From positions 5,611,001 through 5,675,000 of the forward strand of contig NZ_JARKIN010000001.1 in NCBI RefSeq assembly GCF_029351045.1: 64,000 bases of DNA, given 5' to 3'. The notes under the pieces are model-generated. The model did not search any database. It was not told the origin of the DNA and saw only the letters and a list, made by a program, of their open reading frames with translations. A program made the position numbers and the translations under genes. The stretch is from Streptomyces sp. WMMB303 (GTDB taxonomy: Bacteria > Actinomycetota > Actinomycetes > Streptomycetales > Streptomycetaceae). Position 1 is the first letter of the stretch, and every line of letters begins with the position of its first letter. This document shows positions 59,074 to 64,000 of the stretch, one piece after another.

Positions 59074-60135
59074 TCAGCGGGTCTCGGTGACCTTGGCGAG
59101 GGAGCGGGGCGCGTCCGGGTCCTGACCGCGGGCCATGGTGACCTCGTAGGCGAGCATCTGCAGCGGAAGGATCTGGATCAGCGGCTGCAGTTCCTCGGGC
59201 AGCCCCTCGGTGGGGAGCGCGAAGCCGGCCGACGCCCGCTCCACCTCCTCGCGGCGGCCGATGACCATCAGGTCGGCTCCCCGGTCGCTGAGCCGCTCCA
59301 GCACCGGCTGCAGGGCCTCGCCGCCCTTGCCGTCGGCCACCACGGCGATCACCGGCGAGATGTTGTCCACCATCGCCAGCGGACCGTGCAACAGGTCGGC
59401 ACCGGAGTAGGACAGTGCCGGGATGTAGCTGGTCTCCATCAGCTTCAGCGCGGCTTCCTTCGCCGTCGGGTAGCCGTAGCCGCGCGAGGTGAGCACCATG
59501 CGCTCGGCGAACCGGTAGCGCGCCGCCAGCGCCTTGACCTCGGCCCTGCGGTCCAGCACCGCCTCCGCGAGCCCGGGCAGCGCCTTGGCCGCCTCGGTGC
59601 CGCCTCCGCCGCGCAGACCGTCCACGAACAGGTAGAGCGCCAGCAGCTCGGCCGTGTAGGTCTTGGTGGCGGGCAGCGCCTTCTCCGGGCCGGCCAGCAC
59701 GTCGATGTGGAACTCGCTCACCCGTGCGAGCGGCGAGTCGGCGTTGTTGGTGACGGCGAGCGTGATCGCGCCCGCCTCCCGGGCCGCCTCCGTCGAGGCC
59801 ACCAGGTCCGGGCTGCCGCCGGACTGGCTGATGGTGATCACCAGGCAGTCGGTGAGGTCGGGGCGCGCGCCGTACGCGGTCGTCGTCGACATGGAGGTCA
59901 GCCCGCACGGAGTGCCGAGCTGGATCTCCAGCAGGTACTTCGCGTACAGCGCGGCGTTGTCCGAGGTGCCGCGCGCCGTCAGCAGGACGAAGCGGGGGTT
60001 CTTCGCGGCGATCCGCTCGGCCACCTCGCGGATGGCGGGAGCGCCCTCGTCCAGGATGCGGCGCAGCACGGCCGGCTGCTCGGCCATCTCACCGGACATG
60101 ACGGTGCCCGGCTCGGACGGGGCGTTCGAGGACAT
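59074..60135 (-). CDS. SIS-domain sugar isomerase/deaminase (NagB-II/GlmS-like)
   Basis: A 353-residue protein with two SIS domains: RFVLLTARGTSDNAALYAKY and VITISQSGGSPDLVA in the first, MVLTSRGYGYPTAKEAALKL in the second. It lacks the glutaminase domain of GlmS. Such proteins deaminate glucosamine-6-phosphate to fructose-6-phosphate (NagB-II) or isomerise amino-sugar phosphates. It lies 132 bp after dasD in the chitobiose operon, where S. coelicolor is reported to carry a classical nagB. GGGAGGG 6 nt before ATG 60135. Confidence 0.88.
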   Translation of the reverse strand: MSSNAPSEPGTVMSGEMAEQPAVLRRILDEGAPAIREVAERIAAKNPRFVLLTARGTSDNAALYAKYLLEIQLGTPCGLTSMSTTTAYGARPDLTDCLVITISQSGGSPDLVASTEAAREAGAITLAVTNNADSPLARVSEFHIDVLAGPEKALPATKTYTAELLALYLFVDGLRGGGGTEAAKALPGLAEAVLDRRAEVKALAARYRFAERMVLTSRGYGYPTAKEAALKLMETSYIPALSYSGADLLHGPLAMVDNISPVIAVVADGKGGEALQPVLERLSDRGADLMVIGRREEVERASAGFALPTEGLPEELQPLIQILPLQMLAYEVTMARGQDPDAPRSLAKVTETR

Positions 60136-60267
60136 GCGGGTCCCTCCCAGGGGTGATGTTCACGTGCGGTCGCGGTTCGATCCTACGGCGTGGCGGTTGG
60201 GCACGTTTTGCCCCGGGTCGGCTCCGGGTCCCGGTCCCGGGCCCCGGCCCTGGCGTGGGACCGGGTC

Positions 60268-61809
60268 TCAGCCGCGGGCGATGACCTCGGCCGCGGCCCG
60301 CCCGCAGACCCGGGCCGCACCGTGCGTCGCGATGTGCAGGGCACCTTGCGGCGGCGCCTGGGGCAGGCCCATCTCGACCACGACGGTGTCCTCGCGTGCG
60401 GCCACGAGCCGGGCCACCGCGTCCGCCATCCACGGGTGCCGGTGCAGGTCGCGGACGACCACGATCACGGGCCGCTTCCCCGCGTCGCCGAGCACCGCGG
60501 CGGCCACGTCCTCGTCGGCGGCCCGGTAGGTGCCGGTCCGGGTGCCCGGCACCATCCGCTCCAGTTCGGCGGCGGGTCCCCAGGGGGTCTCGTCACCGAC
60601 CGCGATGTTGGCCACCGAGGTGAGCGCCGCGACGTACAGCGGCCCGGGCGGACGGCGGTAGCGCTCCAGCCCGGTCACCGCCAGCGCGCGCCGCGCCGCC
60701 TCCAGCCCGATGCCCGCTTCGGGAGCGGCCGGGTCCGCGCGGAGGGCGGGGTCGGCCAAACCCCCCGTGTCCGGCCGCCGCACCCCCCGCGCCCACGCGG
60801 CCAGGCCGCGCACCCGTGCCGCGGCGTCGGCGAGCCGCTCCTCGGCCAGCTCGCCGTCGCGCACCGCGCGCACCAGCGCGTCGCGGAGCCCCAGCACGGT
60901 GTCCTCGCCGGCCAGTCCACCGCCGACGCAGATCGCGTCGGCCCCGGCGGCGAGCGCGAGGACGCTGCCGCGTTCGAGGCCGTAGGTCGCGGAGATGGCC
61001 CGCATCTCCATTCCGTCGGTGACGATGAGCCCCTGGTGGCCCAGGCCGCCCTGGTCGCGGGGTGCCCGCAGCAGCCCGGTCAGCGCGGCGGGGCTGAGGG
61101 TGCCGGGGCGCGCGGCGTCCAGCGCCGGGAGCAGGATGTGGGCGCTCATCACGCACTTGCTGCCCGCCTCCACCGCCGCGGCGAACGGGACGAGCTCGCG
61201 GGCCCGGAGGGTCGCCAGGTCGGCGTCGATGCGGGGCATGTCGTGGTGCGAGTCGACGGCGGTGTCCCCGTGCCCGGGGAAGTGCTTGACGCAGGCGGCG
61301 ACCCCGGCCGCCTGGAGGCCCTCGATGTAGGCGACGGTGTGCCGGGCGACGAGCTGCGGGTCGCCGCCGAAGGAGCGCACACCGATGACGGGGTTGTCCG
61401 GGTTGGAGTTGACGTCGCCGGAGGGCGCCCAGTTGAGGTTGATGCCGGCCGCGGCGAGCCTGCTGCCCAGCTCGAAGGCCACCGCCCGGGTCAGGTCGGG
61501 GTCGTCGACGCGGCCGAGGGCGAGGTTGCCGGGGTAGGAGGAGCCGGTCCGTACCTCCAGCCGGGTGACGTCGCCGCCTTCCTCGTCGATGGCGACCAGC
61601 AGGTCCGGGCGGACGTCGCGGAGCTGCTCGGTGAGCAGGGCGAGCTGCTGGGCGGACTCGATGTTCCGCCCGAACAGGCCGACCGAGGCGAGGCCTTCCT
61701 CCAGGTGCCGCAGCAGCCAGGCGGGTGCGGAGGTGCCGGCGAAGCCGGGCTGGAGGACGGCGAGGGCGTCGCGGGTGAGGGTGTCGGAGGCTCGGAGTGA
61801 GGTGGTCAT
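60268..61809 (-). CDS. dasD: Beta-N-acetylglucosaminidase, GH3 (DasD)
   Basis: A 513-residue GH3 enzyme. The His-containing loop KHFPGHGDTAVDSHHDMP is that of NagZ-type hexosaminidases, and the nucleophile Asp is in LIVTDGMEMRAIS. The C-terminal 170 residues form a second domain. No signal peptide: it would hydrolyse imported chitobiose/chito-oligosaccharides to GlcNAc in the cytosol. It follows dasC after about 100 bp, as in S. coelicolor (SCO5235). Confidence 0.92.
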   Translation of the reverse strand: MTTSLRASDTLTRDALAVLQPGFAGTSAPAWLLRHLEEGLASVGLFGRNIESAQQLALLTEQLRDVRPDLLVAIDEEGGDVTRLEVRTGSSYPGNLALGRVDDPDLTRAVAFELGSRLAAAGINLNWAPSGDVNSNPDNPVIGVRSFGGDPQLVARHTVAYIEGLQAAGVAACVKHFPGHGDTAVDSHHDMPRIDADLATLRARELVPFAAAVEAGSKCVMSAHILLPALDAARPGTLSPAALTGLLRAPRDQGGLGHQGLIVTDGMEMRAISATYGLERGSVLALAAGADAICVGGGLAGEDTVLGLRDALVRAVRDGELAEERLADAAARVRGLAAWARGVRRPDTGGLADPALRADPAAPEAGIGLEAARRALAVTGLERYRRPPGPLYVAALTSVANIAVGDETPWGPAAELERMVPGTRTGTYRAADEDVAAAVLGDAGKRPVIVVVRDLHRHPWMADAVARLVAAREDTVVVEMGLPQAPPQGALHIATHGAARVCGRAAAEVIARG

Positions 61810-61907
61810 GCGGCGCGGTGTCCCTTCACTTCACTGCTGTGCCGTGGGGTCGGGCGGCGGTGTCGCACAGTTGTCCCTGTCTTCCCGGTGTCCCGTTGTC
61901 CTGCGGC

Positions 61908-62738
61908 CTATCCCTTGACCGCTCCGGAGGCCAGGCCGGCGACGGCCTTGCGCTGGAGATAGAGGAAGAGCAGCAGGATCGGCACGGCGAAGAGGGAGGC
62001 TGCCGCCATGGTCGCGCCCCAGTCGTCGCCGAAGGCGGTCTGGAACTTCGACAGCCACAGCGGCAGCGTCTGTGCCTCGTCGTCCTTGTTGAGGATGAGC
62101 ACCAGGGGGAACTCGTTCCACGCCGTGATGAATCCGAACAGCGAGGTGGCCATCAGGCCGGGGGCCAGCAGCGGGAAGATCACCCGGCGGAACGCCTGGA
62201 GCCGGGTGCAGCCGTCGACCATGGCAGATTCCTCCAGGTCCTTGGGCACGGCGGCGACGTAGCCGCGCAGGGTGATGATCGTGAGCGGCAGCACCATGAC
62301 GGTGTAGAACAGCGTGAGCGGCACCAGGCTGTTCAGCATCTCGGCGTCGCGCACGATCATGTAGATCGCGATGACCATGACCTCCCAGGGCGCCATCTGG
62401 GCGACCATGAAGGTCAGCAGGATGCCCTTGCGGCCCTTGAACCGCATCCGGGCGAGCGCGAAGGAGGCGAAGAGCGCCACGAGCAGCGAGAGTCCGACGG
62501 CCAGCACCGTGACGGTGACGGAGTTGCGGACCAGCGTCCAGAAGTTCTCGGCGTTGACCGCCGTGCTGAAGTGCTCGAAGGTCGGCGAGGTGGGGAACCA
62601 GACGGGGTCCTCGCTGATGATCTGCCCGTTCGGCTTGAACGCCGTGTTGAACATCCAGTACACGGGAAAGGCGAACGCCACGAACAGCACCAGTGCGGTC
62701 GCGTTCGGCCATATCCGGCCCAGCAGTGACCGTCGCAT
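61908..62738 (-). CDS. dasC: Sugar ABC transporter permease (DasC)
   Basis: A 276-residue MalG-type permease with six helices (ATALVLFVAFAFPVYWMF, the first) and the EAA loop EESAMVDGCTRLQAFRRVIF. It begins with TGATG, sharing one base with the dasB stop. With DasB it forms the membrane channel for N,N'-diacetylchitobiose; the ATPase MsiK is encoded elsewhere in streptomycetes. Confidence 0.93.
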   Translation of the reverse strand: MRRSLLGRIWPNATALVLFVAFAFPVYWMFNTAFKPNGQIISEDPVWFPTSPTFEHFSTAVNAENFWTLVRNSVTVTVLAVGLSLLVALFASFALARMRFKGRKGILLTFMVAQMAPWEVMVIAIYMIVRDAEMLNSLVPLTLFYTVMVLPLTIITLRGYVAAVPKDLEESAMVDGCTRLQAFRRVIFPLLAPGLMATSLFGFITAWNEFPLVLILNKDDEAQTLPLWLSKFQTAFGDDWGATMAAASLFAVPILLLFLYLQRKAVAGLASGAVKG

Positions 62739-63760
62739 CAGGCCCTGCCCCCCTTGCTCTTCTCGGAACCCTCGGCCTCGTCCGCGCTCTCCTGCCGGAT
62801 CACCAGCCGCAGGTAGTAGGACATCAGGGCCAGCAGGATCAGGATCGTCAGGACGGAGATCGCCGCACCGGCTCCGTAGTGCTGGTTGCCGACGCCCTCG
62901 ACGAACGCGTACACCGGCAGCGTCTCGGTGAGCCGGTCGGGGCCGCCCTGGTTGATGGCGAACACGTGCGGGAACGCCTTGAAGATCCAGATGACTTCGA
63001 GGAACGTGGCGACCATCAGGAACGGCTTGAGGAACGGGAAGGTGACGTTCTTGAAGCTCTGCCAGGCCCCCGCGCCGTCCAGCGCCGCGGCCTCGTACAG
63101 CTCCTGGGCGATGGTCGTCGTCGCGGCATAGAGGTTGATCGCGACGAACGGGACGGACGTCCACACCAGCAGCAGCGAGATGACGAAGAACGTGGACAGC
63201 TGCGTCCCGGTCCAGTTGTAGTCGGCCATCGAGTCGAAGCCGAGCTTGGCCAGCACCCAGTTGACGACACCGAACCGCTGGGCGAACAGCCACTGGTAGA
63301 CGGTGGTGGCGGCGATGATCGGCATCGCCCAGGCCAGCACCAGGGCGATCGAGAGCAGCAGCCGCATCTTGGACCCGAGCCGCGCGAGCAGCAGTCCGAC
63401 CAGGGTGCCGACCACGATGATCACGACGACATTGACGACGGTGAAGATCACCGATCGCAGGGTGACCCGCCAGAACGTGTCGTTCCCGAGCGCGTCGGCG
63501 TAGTTCGCGAACCCGTTCCACTCGGTGACGTGCTGGATCAGCTGCGTCATGTTGAGGTTCTGGAACGACAACATGCCGTTGGTGACCAGCGGATACCCGA
63601 GGAAGACCGCGGTCAGCCCGAGGGCGGGCAGCAGCAGGAGGTAGGGCAGGGTGCCCTTCCTGGTGACCCGGCTGCCGCGCGACGGCGGGCCGGACACCTC
63701 CACCGTCCTGACGGGCGTCCTGCCACGAGGAGGCGCCGCCTCATCGGTTTTCACAGACAT
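62738..63760 (-). CDS. dasB: Sugar ABC transporter permease (DasB)
   Basis: A 340-residue MalF-type permease. A cytosolic N-terminus (1-37) precedes the first helix (LLLLPALGLTAVFLGYPLV), with the EAA loop ELYEAAALDGAGAWQSFKNV near residue 219. GGGAG 5 nt before ATG 63760. It is preceded by dasA, with a stable hairpin between them. Confidence 0.93.
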   Translation of the reverse strand: MSVKTDEAAPPRGRTPVRTVEVSGPPSRGSRVTRKGTLPYLLLLPALGLTAVFLGYPLVTNGMLSFQNLNMTQLIQHVTEWNGFANYADALGNDTFWRVTLRSVIFTVVNVVVIIVVGTLVGLLLARLGSKMRLLLSIALVLAWAMPIIAATTVYQWLFAQRFGVVNWVLAKLGFDSMADYNWTGTQLSTFFVISLLLVWTSVPFVAINLYAATTTIAQELYEAAALDGAGAWQSFKNVTFPFLKPFLMVATFLEVIWIFKAFPHVFAINQGGPDRLTETLPVYAFVEGVGNQHYGAGAAISVLTILILLALMSYYLRLVIRQESADEAEGSEKSKGGRA

Positions 63761-63778
63761 TCAAACTCCCACCCGGTT

Positions 63779-63807
63779 GTGGGGGCGGTGCCAGGCACCG
63801 CCCCCAC
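63779..63807 (-). terminator. Intercistronic hairpin between dasA and dasB
   Basis: 14-bp complementary arms GTGGGGGCGGTGCC and GGCACCGCCCCCAC with almost no loop. It lies 20 bp after the dasA stop and 19 bp before dasB. It probably stabilises dasA mRNA or partly terminates transcription. Confidence 0.8.
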
Positions 63808-63826
63808 CCCCGCCCTGGCGAACGGG

Positions 63827-64000
63827 TCACTGCTGCTGCGACAGCCTCTTGTTCATCTCGTCCTCGACAGCCTTGGCTGCGGCGGCGTGCGACTTCCCCT
63901 TCAGGACCGACGTCATATAGGTCTTGATCGGGTTGGGCGGGTTCTCCACGGCACCCCACTCAGGAATGAGCGGCGTCAGGCCGCCGCCCTCGACCGCGGG
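63827..64000 (-). CDS. dasA: Sugar-binding lipoprotein DasA, C-terminal end (partial)
   Basis: The last 57 codons: LIPEWGAVENPPNPIKTYMT, then KGKSHAAAAKAVEDEMNKRL and a Gln-rich end. The pattern (conserved WGAVE, then an amphipathic helix) is the C-terminus of SBP_bac_1 solute-binding proteins. By context it is the chitobiose-binding lipoprotein, with the rest of the gene beyond the window edge. Confidence 0.88.
   Translation of the reverse strand, partial: PAVEGGGLTPLIPEWGAVENPPNPIKTYMTSVLKGKSHAAAAKAVEDEMNKRLSQQQ

Noticed and set aside
1..64000. CRISPR arrays, rRNA or tRNA genes, prophage structural genes
   Set aside because: No spaced repeat arrays, tRNA-like cloverleaf or phage head/tail genes were noticed. 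The only CRISPR-like repetition is short tandem repeats.

Overview
The window is very GC-rich, with dense coding on both strands, many GTG starts and 4-bp ATGA couplings. Its markers are a WhiB protein, a nickel SodN/SodX pair, a SigB-type sigma factor with its anti-sigma, the fused actinobacterial 2-oxoglutarate decarboxylase/dehydrogenase and a DasABC-type chitobiose locus. All point to a Streptomyces chromosome. From memory, gene order follows S. coelicolor running down from about SCO5281 (kgd), through the malic enzyme (SCO5261), sodN (SCO5254), sigH (SCO5243) and wblE (SCO5240), to the das locus (SCO5232-5235), with accessory blocks inserted. No rRNA, tRNA or CRISPR array was seen.

Layout. 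1-4.3 kb: the end of a sensor kinase, then kgd and a strong terminator. 4.3-16.7 kb: a seven-gene minus-strand accessory block. In transcription order it encodes a small trypsin-co-occurring protein, a trypsin-like VMAP-type protein, a MoxR AAA+ ATPase, a vWA-like protein, a small possible precursor peptide, a HExxH putative peptide hydroxylase, and a TIR-like/NB-ARC/TPR protein of the FxSxx-COOH-system type. This looks like a complete NTP-dependent conflict (immunity) system joined to a peptide-modifying enzyme, and it is the most interesting part of the window. 16.9-32.3 kb: small regulator/target pairs (TetR-amidase, PadR-DUF4097, TetR-DHFR-like, PadR-membrane protein), an orphan sensor kinase beside a HAD-hydrolase remnant, a secreted lytic transglycosylase, a methyltransferase and two oxidoreductases.

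32.4-33.4 kb: an intact IS481-type element. Its 6-bp target duplication is the stop codon region of the neighbouring amino-acid ABC ATPase gene, and the element separates that operon (33.4-36.2 kb) from its probable terminator. 36.7-40.5 kb: malic enzyme, a frameshifted methyltransferase, a CGNR zinc-finger protein, and divergent sodX/sodN. 40.7-43.7 kb: a three-gene type III polyketide cluster (1,3,6,8-tetrahydroxynaphthalene synthase, cupin oxygenase, P450) for flaviolin-type pigments.

43.9-52.1 kb: acetyltransferase, methyltransferase, Nudix hydrolase, two divergent TPR-type regulators flanking a perfect palindrome, a peptidoglycan amidase and a PLP enzyme. 52.6-58 kb: prsH-sigH, a membrane protein, a lipid kinase, wblE and a PAS histidine kinase. 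58.4-64 kb: class II aldolase, SIS-domain sugar isomerase/deaminase, GH3 beta-N-acetylglucosaminidase (dasD), permeases dasC and dasB and the end of dasA, forming a chito-oligosaccharide uptake and breakdown operon. The larger reading frames antisense to these genes look like GC-driven shadows.
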